Shown: positions 20,730 to 28,985, counted from the first letter of the stretch. The stretch is 64,000 bases of DNA from Akkermansia massiliensis (GCF_018847375.1 NZ_CP072036.1:1302001-1366000), one strand, 5' to 3'. Notes: generated by a model from the sequence alone, not told the origin. Translations and numbers: made by a program.

Positions 20730-21802
20730 AAACTGCCGTTTCCGTCATTGTCCCCTGTTACAACGTAGCGCCCTACGTGGACGAATGCATGTCCGGCCTG
20801 GCGGAGCAGACGCTGGGTCCCATGGAAATCATCTGCGTGGATGACGGCTCCACGGACGGGACGCTGGAGCTTCTGTACAGGTGGCGGGAAAAAGACAATC
20901 GCCTCCGGGTTATCAGCCAGTCCAACGCCGGAGTGTCCGCGGCCCGGAATGCCGGGCTGGATGCCGCGGAGGGAAAATACGTGGGCTTTGTGGACCCGGA
21001 TGACCGGGTGGACCGGAGGATGTTCTCGCGCCTGCTTGGCGCCGCTGAAAAGAATGATGCGGATGTCGTGGTGTGCGGTTGCCGGGAATTCGTGGAAAAA
21101 GACGGTGTGGCCGTCCATGAGGGCGGCTGGTCCCCGGATGATGAATTTTATCCGGAGGAACGGGTGGAGCAATTCCGCCGCGGTTCCGCCTGGTGCCGGT
21201 GCGTGGGTCCCGTGTACAACAAACTGGTCCGCAGAAGCCTGGTGGAAGAACATTCCCTCCGTTTTGTGGTAGGCTTGAAGGAAGGGGAGGATCTGGCCTT
21301 CCTGCTGATGCTGCTGCCCTTCGCTCCCCGGCTCCGGACCCTGTCGGACCGTTTTTACCATTACCGCAGGGAACGTCCCGGCTCCGCCACGTATGGACGG
21401 GATTTGCTGCTGGGCGACTTCCGTATGGACCTGCTGGGCATGGACCGGGTGGCCCGTTTCTGGCAGCGGCACGGCCTGCTGGATTCCCCCGCTGTCTTCG
21501 GGCTGGTGGACTACTACATGGAATTCATCCGCAGGCACTTCATCATGAAAGAAGGGGCCTTCTTCAAGGCGCCGCCGGAAGACCGGGAAATCCTCCTGTC
21601 CGGGTGGAAAGAATGGTTGGAACTGGTGGGCGGGGAGAAAGCCCTCTCCTGGCTGGACCGGTGGGACCAGGCGTTTTGCCGCCTTCTGCTGGACTACCCT
21701 TTTCAGGGCAATTTCTTTTCTTCCCTGCGTGCCCGCCTGATGTCATCCCGCAAAGGACGCCGGGGGGCTTATTATACCCTGAAAAGGCACCTGGCGAGGT
21801 GA
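20726..21802 (+). CDS. Glycosyltransferase family 2, paralogue 4 of 4
   Basis: This 358-aa protein begins MKTAVSVIVPCYNVAPYVDEC and has SNAGVSAARNAGLDAAEG and GFVDPDDRVDRRM. The later region, EGEDLAFLLMLLPFAPRL then FYHYRRERPGSAT, is the most divergent of the four, suggesting a different acceptor. The tail (RKGRRGAYYTLKRHL) keeps the shared basic signature. It is coupled by an ATGA overlap to paralogue 3, and a T-run hairpin follows the stop, so this is the last gene of the operon. Confidence 0.92.
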   Translation: MKTAVSVIVPCYNVAPYVDECMSGLAEQTLGPMEIICVDDGSTDGTLELLYRWREKDNRLRVISQSNAGVSAARNAGLDAAEGKYVGFVDPDDRVDRRMFSRLLGAAEKNDADVVVCGCREFVEKDGVAVHEGGWSPDDEFYPEERVEQFRRGSAWCRCVGPVYNKLVRRSLVEEHSLRFVVGLKEGEDLAFLLMLLPFAPRLRTLSDRFYHYRRERPGSATYGRDLLLGDFRMDLLGMDRVARFWQRHGLLDSPAVFGLVDYYMEFIRRHFIMKEGAFFKAPPEDREILLSGWKEWLELVGGEKALSWLDRWDQAFCRLLLDYPFQGNFFSSLRARLMSSRKGRRGAYYTLKRHLAR

Positions 21803-21832
21803 GAGGGAAAACCCTTCTTCCCTCGGTTTTTT
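21803..21832 (+). terminator. Intrinsic terminator of the GT2 operon
   Basis: GAGGGAA (21803-21809) pairs with TTCCCTC (21818-21824) around an 8-nt loop and is followed by GG and six T residues (21827-21832), directly after the stop of the fourth GT2 gene. Confidence 0.75.
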
Positions 21833-21877
21833 GGTGTGGTATGAGACCGTGAAGGAGCCGGAATGCTTTCCGGAATC

Positions 21878-22441
21878 CTACAGGCCCGTGTAGCACATCT
21901 GCTCCTTGAGCTGGGCTACCTGGAGGTCTTCTCCAAGGTATTCCCCGATGCAGTAGCCGAAGAGCATGGCGGCTCCGGGACCGTTGGCGGTGAGCATATT
22001 GCCGTCCAGCACCACGTTTTCATCCTTCACGATGTGGGCTCCGGCTTCATTGAGTTCCCGGTAGACGTCCTGGGCCGGGTAGGCCGTGACGTTCCTGTCC
22101 TTCACCAGGCCGGCTTTCGCCAGAGCGATGGGGGCGGCGCAGATGGCGGCCACCAGCTTGCCCGCGGCATGCATCTTTTTGACCAGGTGGATGACTTCCG
22201 GCGTGTCGCGGAGCACCCAGGCGCCTGCGCCGCCGGGCAGGATCAGGGCGTCCAGCTTGTCGGCATGGAGCTTGTCCAGCATGGTGTCCGTGGTGACGGT
22301 CACGTCATGGGTGCTGACCACCTTGTCGGACTGCACGCCGGCGAGGAGCACGTCAAAGTTCAGGCGGCGCAGGATGTCCAGCGGAGCCATGAGTTCGATT
22401 TCTTCAAATCCGGGGGCGGCGAGGATGGCGGCTTTTTTCAT
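21878..22441 (-). CDS. DJ-1/PfpI family protein (YajL-like)
   Basis: This 187-aa flavodoxin-like fold starts MKKAAILAAPGFEEIELMAPLDILRR. The reactive Cys101 sits in the nucleophile elbow VAAICAAPIALAKAG, and the conserved Glu lies in GFEEIE. PGG in LILPGGAGAW is also typical. Members of the YajL/DJ-1 branch act in protection against oxidative and carbonyl stress; a precise reaction is not assignable. Start 22441 was chosen over 22477 because the conserved domain begins at once. It is the last gene of a minus-strand run and lies 63 nt from the E2-like gene. Confidence 0.9.
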   Translation of the reverse strand: MKKAAILAAPGFEEIELMAPLDILRRLNFDVLLAGVQSDKVVSTHDVTVTTDTMLDKLHADKLDALILPGGAGAWVLRDTPEVIHLVKKMHAAGKLVAAICAAPIALAKAGLVKDRNVTAYPAQDVYRELNEAGAHIVKDENVVLDGNMLTANGPGAAMLFGYCIGEYLGEDLQVAQLKEQMCYTGL

Positions 22442-22504
22442 GGTTAATGAGACAGGGGGAAGGAAGGGAACGTTCAAGGAAAAGAGCGGACCATGCCGGT
22501 AGCC

Positions 22505-23545
22505 CTACAGGAGAAGCAGGACCGGATTTTCCAGCAGCGTCTTGAATTCGGCGGCGATTCTGGACGCCTTGCATTCCGGCAGGATGTTGGCGTTCACGTA
22601 CAGGGTGACGGGCAGGATGAGCTTGGACACAGGGCGTCCCGCTTCTATGCCCGTTTTCGGCGTGGTGCCGCCGATGCTGATGATGCTGTGGGGCATTTCC
22701 GGGAGCACGGTGCGCTGGGCTTCCACGTTCACGCCGCTGTCGCAGAGCAGGATGTTGGGCGTGATGCTGCCCGCGGGGGGCGGCCCTGCCGCGGGGGCGG
22801 CCAGCCGTTCCATGGCGATGTTGTAAATCGTCTTGCCGGAGGCGTTTTCAATGAAGACGTATTTTTCCCCCTTGTCCAGCACCATGAGCAGTTCTGCGGC
22901 GGAGTCTCCCGCCAGCCATTCCGGCTCGCTGATGCACGCTTTCACCGCGGCGCGCACCACGTAGTCAAAGAGGCTGTAGCGGCCGCCGATGAGTTTTTCG
23001 CACTGGACGGCGATGGGCGTGCTGATGGCGGCCAGGTAGGCCATGTTCGCCTCCAGGGAGTACAGGTAGAAATTATCCACGCGCGTGGCGTGGCGCGTGT
23101 CGCGGGGCGCCAGCGGGGTCTGCACCCGGCGGGCGGGGCCGTCTGCGGGGCGTATGGAGGCGCGCACGTCCGCGGCCATGATCTTGCCGCGTGGTCCGGT
23201 GCCGCGCAGGGTTCCGGCGTTCAGCCCGGCTTCCGCGGCCAGCCTGGCGGCCAGCGGGCTGCATTTGACGGGCGGGCACGGAGGGCAGTCGCAGGAGGCG
23301 GCGCCGAATTCCGACTGAAGCAGCGCAATGGGAGCGCCCACCGCGGCGGAACCGCCTTCCGGCACCAGGATTTCCATCAGGGTTCCGTCCTCGCATGCCT
23401 GGAGTTCCACGTGGGCCTTGTCCGTCTCGATGTCGGCCAGATGGTCGCCGACTTCTACGAAGTCTCCTATCTTTTTGACCCATCTCAGGACGATTCCTTC
23501 GTGCATGGAGTCGGACAGGCGGGGCATTTCAATGGTAATAGCCAT
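22505..23545 (-). CDS. Lipoylated 2-oxoacid dehydrogenase E2-like protein lacking catalytic residues
   Basis: The 346-aa protein has an N-terminal lipoyl domain (IEMPRLSDSMHEGIVL, lipoyl-Lys43 in ETDKA), a Cys-rich linker (C85, C87, C90, C95), a peripheral-subunit-binding domain (about 95-128; SPLAARLAAEAGL, GTGPRGKIMAADV) and an acyltransferase-type C-terminal domain. Where active E2 enzymes have a DHRxxDG motif, this protein reads NANILPE (residues 318-324), within a stretch that otherwise aligns residue for residue (LPVTLY before it, AEFKTLLENP after it). The catalytic His and Asp are therefore Ala and Pro. It resembles a non-catalytic, E3-binding-protein-like component. No E1 or E3 gene is nearby. 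Confidence 0.88.
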   Translation of the reverse strand: MAITIEMPRLSDSMHEGIVLRWVKKIGDFVEVGDHLADIETDKAHVELQACEDGTLMEILVPEGGSAAVGAPIALLQSEFGAASCDCPPCPPVKCSPLAARLAAEAGLNAGTLRGTGPRGKIMAADVRASIRPADGPARRVQTPLAPRDTRHATRVDNFYLYSLEANMAYLAAISTPIAVQCEKLIGGRYSLFDYVVRAAVKACISEPEWLAGDSAAELLMVLDKGEKYVFIENASGKTIYNIAMERLAAPAAGPPPAGSITPNILLCDSGVNVEAQRTVLPEMPHSIISIGGTTPKTGIEAGRPVSKLILPVTLYVNANILPECKASRIAAEFKTLLENPVLLLL

Positions 23546-23632
23546 GGAGGTGAATGTTGAACGTTGGAATACGATAAGAGGGGGATGGCGCGCCGGAAGG
23601 GTTTCCGTCCCGTCCGGCGCGCGGGTGCGCGG

Positions 23633-24781
23633 TTACGCGCTGTATTTTTCCACGCCGTCGATGAACACCTTGCAGGTGTTGAAGTCATCGTCCAGCAGAA
23701 CCATGTCCGCCGTGAAGCCGGGGGCGATCTTGCCCAGGCCTTCCAGGCCCAGGGACTGCGCCTGGTTCCAGGAGGTGGCTTTCACCAGGTCGCTGAGGGG
23801 CTTGCCGGTCAGGCGGTGCACGTTTTTCAGGCCGTGGGCGTATTTGAGGGTGCTGCCGGCCAGCGCGCCGGATTCCTGCAGGCGCGCCACGCCGTCCTTC
23901 ACGATGATGGGCAGGCCGCCCAGGTCTCCGGGGCCGTCCGGCATCCAGGAGCAGGCCAGGGAATCCGTAATCATCATCATCTGGTCCGTTTCCTTGTTCT
24001 TGAACACGGTCTTGAGCATGTCCGCGCAGAGGTGGATGGTGTCGCAGATGATTTCAATCTTGATTTCCCTGTCCAGCAGGCCGGAGCCCACCAGGCCGAT
24101 TTCACGGTGGTGCAGGGGGGACATCTGGTTGCAGTAGTGGGTCAGGTGCACCAAGCCCGCGGATTTCGCCTTGTTGAAGTCCGCATGGGTGGCCGCGCTG
24201 TGCCCGGCGGAGCAACGGATGCCGCTGGCCGTGGCTTTTTCAATGAATTCCACGGCTCCGGGCATTTCCGGCGCCAGGGAGACCAGCAGAACCTTGGCGA
24301 TGGAGTTCAGGTTGGCTACTTCATCATAGTCCGGCTGGCGGACAAAGGCGGGGTTCTGCGCGCCGCAGCACTTGGGATTGATGAACGGCCCTTCCAGATG
24401 GATGCCGGGCGTCTTGGCGAATTCCTGGTTCTTCATGTATTCCGCCACGGAGGCGCACACGTCTTCCAGCACCTTGGGAGACAGGGTGAGGGTGGTCGGC
24501 AGCCAGGAGGTGACGCCTTCCTTCATCTTGCATTCCGCAATGGTGCGGAGGCTTTCCAGCTTGGCGTCGCAGGTGTCGCAGCCGCCGGCGCCGTGGCTGT
24601 GGATGTCAATGAAACCGGGAAGGAGCATGCGGCCTTCCGCATCCACCACCTTGTCTGCGGCGGGGAGTTCGCTCCCGGCGGGATAGACGGCGGTGATGGT
24701 CTTGCCTTCAATTTCCACGGCAGCCCCGGGCAGGTCAATGCCGGGGGAGATGATGCGTGCGTTTTTAATGAGTGTTTTCAT
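23633..24781 (-). CDS. nagA: N-acetylglucosamine-6-phosphate deacetylase
   Basis: The enzyme hydrolyses GlcNAc-6-P to glucosamine-6-P and acetate, the entry step for mucin or cell-wall GlcNAc. The 382-aa amidohydrolase begins MKTLIKNARIISPG and has metal ligands H61 and H63 in GFIDIHSHGAGG, the metal-binding Glu in GIHLEGPFIN, His residues in SAGHSAATHAD and HLTHYCNQMSPLHHRE, and the catalytic Asp in MMITDSLACSW. Length fits NagA. Neighbouring genes are an upstream zinc-ribbon protein (60-nt gap) and the E2-like gene downstream. nagB is not in the window. Confidence 0.95.
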   Translation of the reverse strand: MKTLIKNARIISPGIDLPGAAVEIEGKTITAVYPAGSELPAADKVVDAEGRMLLPGFIDIHSHGAGGCDTCDAKLESLRTIAECKMKEGVTSWLPTTLTLSPKVLEDVCASVAEYMKNQEFAKTPGIHLEGPFINPKCCGAQNPAFVRQPDYDEVANLNSIAKVLLVSLAPEMPGAVEFIEKATASGIRCSAGHSAATHADFNKAKSAGLVHLTHYCNQMSPLHHREIGLVGSGLLDREIKIEIICDTIHLCADMLKTVFKNKETDQMMMITDSLACSWMPDGPGDLGGLPIIVKDGVARLQESGALAGSTLKYAHGLKNVHRLTGKPLSDLVKATSWNQAQSLGLEGLGKIAPGFTADMVLLDDDFNTCKVFIDGVEKYSA

Positions 24782-24841
24782 AAAAATGAATGGTTGGTGG
24801 ATGGATTTTTAGAGTCGCTTGATGATGAATACGGGGTTGTT

Positions 24842-25090
24842 TCACGCCGTTTTTCCGGAAATGACGAGCCACGACCATTTGCGGCAGCGGGGACAGCGGC
24901 CAAAGTTCCTTTTCCTGCCTGCCGATTTGTAAAGGATGCCGTATTTCCCGAAGGGTTCCTCCAGGCCGCAGCGGTTGCAGCGGATGGTCCATCCGGGCGC
25001 TCTTTTTTCCCATTTGGCGACGTTCTCCGGCGTGGCCTCCACTTCCTGCGGAGTGAAGACCTGGTTGATGAACCGCCTGAGAATATTCAT
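24842..25090 (-). CDS. Small zinc-ribbon protein
   Basis: This 82-aa protein begins MNILRRFINQVFTPQEVEA and has two CxxC knuckles, CNRCG and CPRCRKW, separated by about 25 residues, as in a zinc ribbon. No catalytic domain is visible. It lies 19 nt downstream of the cyclophilin gene and 60 nt before nagA on the same strand, which supports it being a real gene. The function is unknown; nucleic-acid or protein binding is possible. Confidence 0.7.
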   Translation of the reverse strand: MNILRRFINQVFTPQEVEATPENVAKWEKRAPGWTIRCNRCGLEEPFGKYGILYKSAGRKRNFGRCPRCRKWSWLVISGKTA

Positions 25091-25109
25091 GCCGTTGATT
25101 GCTCCCGGT

Positions 25110-25703
25110 TTATTTGGCGGCGTCCAGCGCCTTGTTCCACTGGGCCACGCGGGCGGCTTCCGCCTTCAGCACGGCGGCCGCGGCGTTCTTGTCCAGAATG
25201 CGGATGTCCTTGATCTTGTCTCCCCGGACGATGGAGTTGACGATGGCCTGGCCTTTCAGCACCTTCCCGAAGACCGTATGGCGGCCGTCCAGATGAGGCG
25301 TGGCAACGTGGGTGATGAAGAATTGGGAGCCGTTGGTGCCGGGTCCCGCGTTCGCCATGGAAAGCACGCCGGGGCCATCATGCTTGAGGTCCGGGGAAAA
25401 CTCGTCTTCAAAGCTGTAGCCGGGGCCTCCCATGCCCGTGCCGGTGGGGTCGCCGCCCTGGATCATGAAGTCCGGAATCACGCGGTGGAAGGAGATTCCC
25501 TTGTAGTAGCCCCTGTTGATGAGGTTCAGGAAATTGGCTACGGTGACGGGCGCCTTGGAGGGGTAAAGGGCCAGTTCAATGTCCCCCTTGGTGGTGGAGA
25601 TGACGATATTGACGTCCTTGAGGCTGGCGGTGGATGCTGCAGAGGCGGTGAAGCCCGCCAGGGCGCACAGGGAGCACAACAGAAGGGTAAGATACTTTTT
25701 CAT
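25110..25703 (-). CDS. Secreted peptidyl-prolyl cis-trans isomerase, cyclophilin type
   Basis: This 197-aa protein has a signal peptide ([22 protein letters not shown]) and so acts in the periplasm. The cyclophilin core includes [19 protein letters not shown] (catalytic Arg), [25 protein letters not shown] and [12 protein letters not shown]. The length without the signal matches single-domain bacterial cyclophilins. A C-terminal Ala/Lys-rich helix (about 172-197) is extra. It assists folding of exported proteins at Xaa-Pro bonds. The gene leads the zinc-ribbon and nagA genes on the minus strand. Confidence 0.94.
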   Translation of the reverse strand: MKKYLTLLLCSLCALAGFTASAASTASLKDVNIVISTTKGDIELALYPSKAPVTVANFLNLINRGYYKGISFHRVIPDFMIQGGDPTGTGMGGPGYSFEDEFSPDLKHDGPGVLSMANAGPGTNGSQFFITHVATPHLDGRHTVFGKVLKGQAIVNSIVRGDKIKDIRILDKNAAAAVLKAEAARVAQWNKALDAAK

Positions 25704-25759
25704 GGCTTCTTGTTTTCCCCCCTATGTTGCCCGAATAAAAGCGGGTTTGCAAGTAAATC

Positions 25760-25793
25760 GCGCGCCCTGACGGGAGAATGGCGCAGGGTGCGC
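25760..25793 (-). terminator. Hairpin between the MFS transporter and cyclophilin genes
   Basis: GCGCGCCCTG (25760-25769) and CAGGGTGCGC (25784-25793) form a 10-bp stem with one G-U pair and a 14-nt loop. It lies between two minus-strand genes, about 70 nt after the MFS stop, so it may end the cstA-MFS transcript. The T-tract is weak. Confidence 0.35.
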
Positions 25794-25861
25794 GGAAGGA
25801 GGGAAAGGTTTTTCTTTAAAAGGAGGATTTTTAAAGATTACTGCCTGATTGCCAGTACATT

Positions 25862-27205
25862 TTATCTTGCGCCCGGCGCCACGCGGGAAAAACGGAAGAT
25901 CACCCACGCCATGCCGAGGCTCAGGATTCCCATGACGACGAATTGCCAGGAGGGGGGAATCACCAGCATCATGGCGTATTGGAATCCGACGGCCATCAGT
26001 CCCAGCACGCAGTCCACTAGGTTGCCGGCGGCAATCATGTCCCCGCGCTTGTCGTTGTCCGCCCGGTCCTGGAAGAAGGCGTTCAGCGGCACCAGGAACA
26101 GTGCGGCGGAGATGCCCGCCGCCATCAGCAGGGCATAAAAGACCGTGGAAGTCATGGAGACCGTAGAGAGGGCCACGCAGCTCAGCGCCATCAGCGCGCC
26201 TCCCGCCACGGAGACGTTCATCCGGATGTGGCGGCGGCAGATCAGGGAGGCCAGGATGCCCCCCAGCACGGTTCCTCCGCTCATCCAGGCCATCAGCACG
26301 GCTCCCACGGAGCTGAAATCGTCGCTGCCGCCGGAGATTTCCTTGGCCATCTGGATGGTCATCAGCATGATCGTGCCGCCGAAGAACCAGAAGTAGCCGA
26401 TGCCCATCTCGCTGACGCGCAGGTTGCGGTTTTTCCACAGCTTGCCCAGTTGGTGGAAGTGTTCGTAAAACAGGGACCAGGAGAAGGGCCGGAAACCCTC
26501 CGGAGCGTACCGGGGCAGGTAGAAGCTGGAAATCGCCACGGGAACGGCCATCAGCAGGAACACCAGGCAGGGGAAGGAGGCGGCATACCAGCCGTCGTTG
26601 AGGCCGGAGGGTTTCAGCCAGGCGTCAAACCACTGGAAGAAGCCTTCCCCCAGCCAGTGGTGCCAGACGGTATCCGTGGAAGGCTCCAGCAGGTAGCGGA
26701 ACCAGACGAAAACGCCGATCTGGCCGATGAGCAGGCTGAGGATGGAAGCCATTTCCACAATGCCGCTGGCGAACCCCATGCGGGAGGTGCCCACGATGTC
26801 CTTGACGATGCCCTTCTTGGACGGGCTGAAGATGGTGGCCTGCACGGCAAAGACGCAGAACCACAGGATGGCCCCGTCCAGGTTATGGGTACGCAGGCTC
26901 CAGTACATGCCCGCCAGCACGCAGATCTGGAGCAGCGCCATGGACTGGATGATGCGCGCCTTGCAGAAACGGTCCGAGAGCCAGCCGACGAACGGGGAAA
27001 ACAGGATGAAGGGCAGCACGATGATGGCCCCAAGCGGGTATTCCAGGTCTCCCTGCGTGCCGTACAGCCAGACGCCCAGGGGAATGAGCAGGAATTGCGC
27101 CCCCTTTTCATTAAAGGAATTCTGCGCCTGGATCAGCACGAGCCGCCAGAAGGCTCCCCATGGAACCTTGCGGGCGTGTCCGGGCGTATGGGGGCTGGGG
27201 TTCAT
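25862..27205 (-). CDS. MFS transporter, LplT/Aas-N-terminal-like
   Basis: This 447-aa protein with about 12 membrane helices starts MNPSPHTPGHARKVPWGAFW. A longer frame to 27313 overlaps the upstream cstA gene. NSFNEKGAQFLLIPLGVWLYG and QATIFSPSKKGIVKDIVG correspond to the LplT/Aas transporter signature (NDNxxK in helix 1 and AxFxPxKxG in helix 4), and SDRFCKARIIQ is the MFS loop 2-3 motif. LplT flips lysophospholipids across the inner membrane. That substrate is plausible here, but no acyltransferase partner is adjacent. The start lies 4 nt after the cstA stop, so the two genes form an operon. Confidence 0.82.
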   Translation of the reverse strand: MNPSPHTPGHARKVPWGAFWRLVLIQAQNSFNEKGAQFLLIPLGVWLYGTQGDLEYPLGAIIVLPFILFSPFVGWLSDRFCKARIIQSMALLQICVLAGMYWSLRTHNLDGAILWFCVFAVQATIFSPSKKGIVKDIVGTSRMGFASGIVEMASILSLLIGQIGVFVWFRYLLEPSTDTVWHHWLGEGFFQWFDAWLKPSGLNDGWYAASFPCLVFLLMAVPVAISSFYLPRYAPEGFRPFSWSLFYEHFHQLGKLWKNRNLRVSEMGIGYFWFFGGTIMLMTIQMAKEISGGSDDFSSVGAVLMAWMSGGTVLGGILASLICRRHIRMNVSVAGGALMALSCVALSTVSMTSTVFYALLMAAGISAALFLVPLNAFFQDRADNDKRGDMIAAGNLVDCVLGLMAVGFQYAMMLVIPPSWQFVVMGILSLGMAWVIFRFSRVAPGAR

Positions 27206-27209
27206 GAAA

Positions 27210-28682
27210 TTACAGGTTGGGCTCCTCCGCTTTTTCCAGTCCGGAGCCGCGGAACAGGCACAGCACGCCGATGACGGCCACGAGCAGGACGCTGCAGACC
27301 AGGGAAGCTTCATAACTGAACCCGCACATTTCCGGGCTGGAGAACAGGTACTGGAGCACCACCAGGCTCAGGAAGGCGGCGGGAACGGCGGCCGTCCAGC
27401 AGCAGCGGTTTTTGCTGCGCAGGTAAATGGAGACGGCCCAGAGGGTGGCGGCGGCCAGGAGCTGGTTGGCCCAGCCGAAGTACTGCCAGATGATGGCGTA
27501 GTCCATGCTGCTTACGGCAATGGCTGCGGCAAAGAGGGGGATGGCGATCATCAGGCGGCGGCTCAGTTGCTCCTGGTTCAGCTTGAAGCAATCCGCAATC
27601 ATCAGGCGCGTGACCCGCAGGGCGCCGTCCCCCGTGCTGATGGGGAGGATGACCACGCCGACCATGACCAGGATGGAGCCGACGTGGCCCATCCAGGATT
27701 CGGAAATCATCTGGATGGCCAGCGCCGGGGCCTTTCCGTTGGCGGTAGCCGCTCCCAGGGCTTCCGGGGTGCCGTAGAAGGTCAGCGCGGCGGCCGCCCA
27801 TATGAAGGCGATGATTCCTTCCGTAATCATGGCTCCGCCGAAGACGGGCAGTCCTTCCTGCTCCGTTTTCAGGCAGCGCGCCATCAGCGGGGACTGCGTG
27901 GCGTGGAAGCCGCTCACCGCTCCGCAGGCGATGGTGATGAACATCACGGGGAAGAGCGGGAAATCCGCCGGGTGGCGGTTATGGAAGAAGTCCAGGTCCG
28001 GGAGCACTTCCATAGAAGGAATGTGCATCCAGTACGGCATGAATTCCGCAAAGGGAGCCAGGAGCATCACGCCCAGAATGCCCACGACCATGATGATCAG
28101 GGCGACGGAGAAAAGGGGATACACCTTTCCCATGATGGCTTGGATGGGAAGGATGGTCGCCAGAAAGTAGTAGCCGAAGATGATCCACACCCATGCAGAA
28201 ACGCTCCAGCCCGTCATGGGGGCCAGGATGGCGGCGGGGCCCACGGCGAAGACGACGCCCACCAGCACGCTGAACACGATGCAGACGGCGCGGCTGATCC
28301 ACTGGGCCTGGCTGCCCAGGTAGCGGCCCAGGATTTCCGGCAGGTTTTCCCCCTTGTGGCGCAGGGAAATCATGCCGGAAAAGTAATCGTGCACCATTCC
28401 GCCGAAGATGCAGCCGATGACGATCCACAGGAGCGCGGCCGGCCCGTACAGCACGCCCATGACGGCGCCGAAGATAGGGCCCAGCCCCGCAATGTTCAGC
28501 AACTGAATCAGGAACACGCGCCAGCGCGGCATCACCACGTAATCCACGCCGTCCGTGCAGGCCACGGCGGGAGTCTGCCGCGAGGCGTCCGGCCGGAAAA
28601 TCTTTTCCAGCACCCGCCCGTAGGTGAAATAACCGGCCGCCAGGATCAATATCCCCAGAATGAAGTAGCAGTAACCGTTCAT
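27210..28682 (-). CDS. cstA: Carbon starvation protein CstA family transporter
   Basis: The 490-aa polytopic protein starts MNGYCYFILGILILAAGYFTYGR and contains the CstA hallmark stretches VDYVVMPRWRVFLIQLLNIAGLGPIFG, GGMVHDYFSGMISLRHKG and CGAVSGFHATQSPLMARCL (given here as separate short motifs). CstA/BtsT transporters import pyruvate or peptides. This version is shorter than E. coli CstA (about 700 aa) and resembles the compact type. Upstream Met codons at 28703 and 28898 give leaders that match nothing. It is followed by the MFS gene and divergent from a PEP-CTERM gene, with a dyad 107 bp upstream. Confidence 0.92.
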   Translation of the reverse strand: MNGYCYFILGILILAAGYFTYGRVLEKIFRPDASRQTPAVACTDGVDYVVMPRWRVFLIQLLNIAGLGPIFGAVMGVLYGPAALLWIVIGCIFGGMVHDYFSGMISLRHKGENLPEILGRYLGSQAQWISRAVCIVFSVLVGVVFAVGPAAILAPMTGWSVSAWVWIIFGYYFLATILPIQAIMGKVYPLFSVALIIMVVGILGVMLLAPFAEFMPYWMHIPSMEVLPDLDFFHNRHPADFPLFPVMFITIACGAVSGFHATQSPLMARCLKTEQEGLPVFGGAMITEGIIAFIWAAAALTFYGTPEALGAATANGKAPALAIQMISESWMGHVGSILVMVGVVILPISTGDGALRVTRLMIADCFKLNQEQLSRRLMIAIPLFAAAIAVSSMDYAIIWQYFGWANQLLAAATLWAVSIYLRSKNRCCWTAAVPAAFLSLVVLQYLFSSPEMCGFSYEASLVCSVLLVAVIGVLCLFRGSGLEKAEEPNL

Positions 28683-28788
28683 GTTGGAAAAAGGTCCAGC
28701 CATCTCATGGACAGGCTGTCCGTTCGGGGAACTTAACTGTTCTCCTCTCTTCTGGCAAGCCGTTAGTGAAAGAGAAAAAAATACGGAA

Positions 28789-28803
28789 CGGATTGCCAAT
28801 CCG
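28789..28803 (-). promoter_or_regulatory. Operator-like dyad upstream of cstA
   Basis: CGGATTGCCAATCCG is a perfect 7-1-7 dyad centred 114 bp upstream of the cstA start. With two flanking bases it is the exact inverse of the copy at 28962-28978. No clear -35 accompanies it on the minus strand. Confidence 0.45.
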
Positions 28804-28904
28804 AAAAAGAAATCCGATGTGCCATTTTTATGCAGATAAAAATCGGCATGAGGAATTTTACAACGAGTTTTAAAATTCCCGAAAAAAGAAACTCTCATCA
28901 GTAA

Positions 28905-28922
28905 AAACGCCCCTGGGCGTTT
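28905..28922. terminator. Small symmetrical hairpin AAACGCCC/GGGCGTTT
   Basis: AAACGCCC (28905-28912) pairs with GGGCGTTT (28915-28922), with flanking A and T runs on both sides. It lies between two divergent start regions, so it is either a barrier to read-through or a processing element. Confidence 0.35.
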
Positions 28923-28956
28923 ATCTTCCTAAACATCTTGTTTTTATCATTTATTG

Positions 28957-28985
28957 TTGACTTCGGATTGGCAATCCGCTAAGGG
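28957..28985 (+). promoter_or_regulatory. TTGACT box plus operator-like dyad before PEP-CTERM gene
   Basis: TTGACT (28957-28962), one base, then the perfect dyad CGGATTGGCAATCCG (28964-28978). This is the same box-to-dyad spacing as at the GT2 promoter (17243-17264). A -10 is less clear: TAAGGG at 28980 gives a 17-nt spacer. The PEP-CTERM start is at 29019. Confidence 0.45.

Noticed and set aside
17600..21800. The four tandem GT2 genes as fragments of one broken gene
   Set aside because: Each is full length with its own start, complete GT-A motifs and tail.
28745..28770. Sigma-54-type promoter (TGGCA...) before cstA or the PEP-CTERM gene
   Set aside because: TGGCAAGCCGTTAG lacks the GC at the -12 position with correct spacing.
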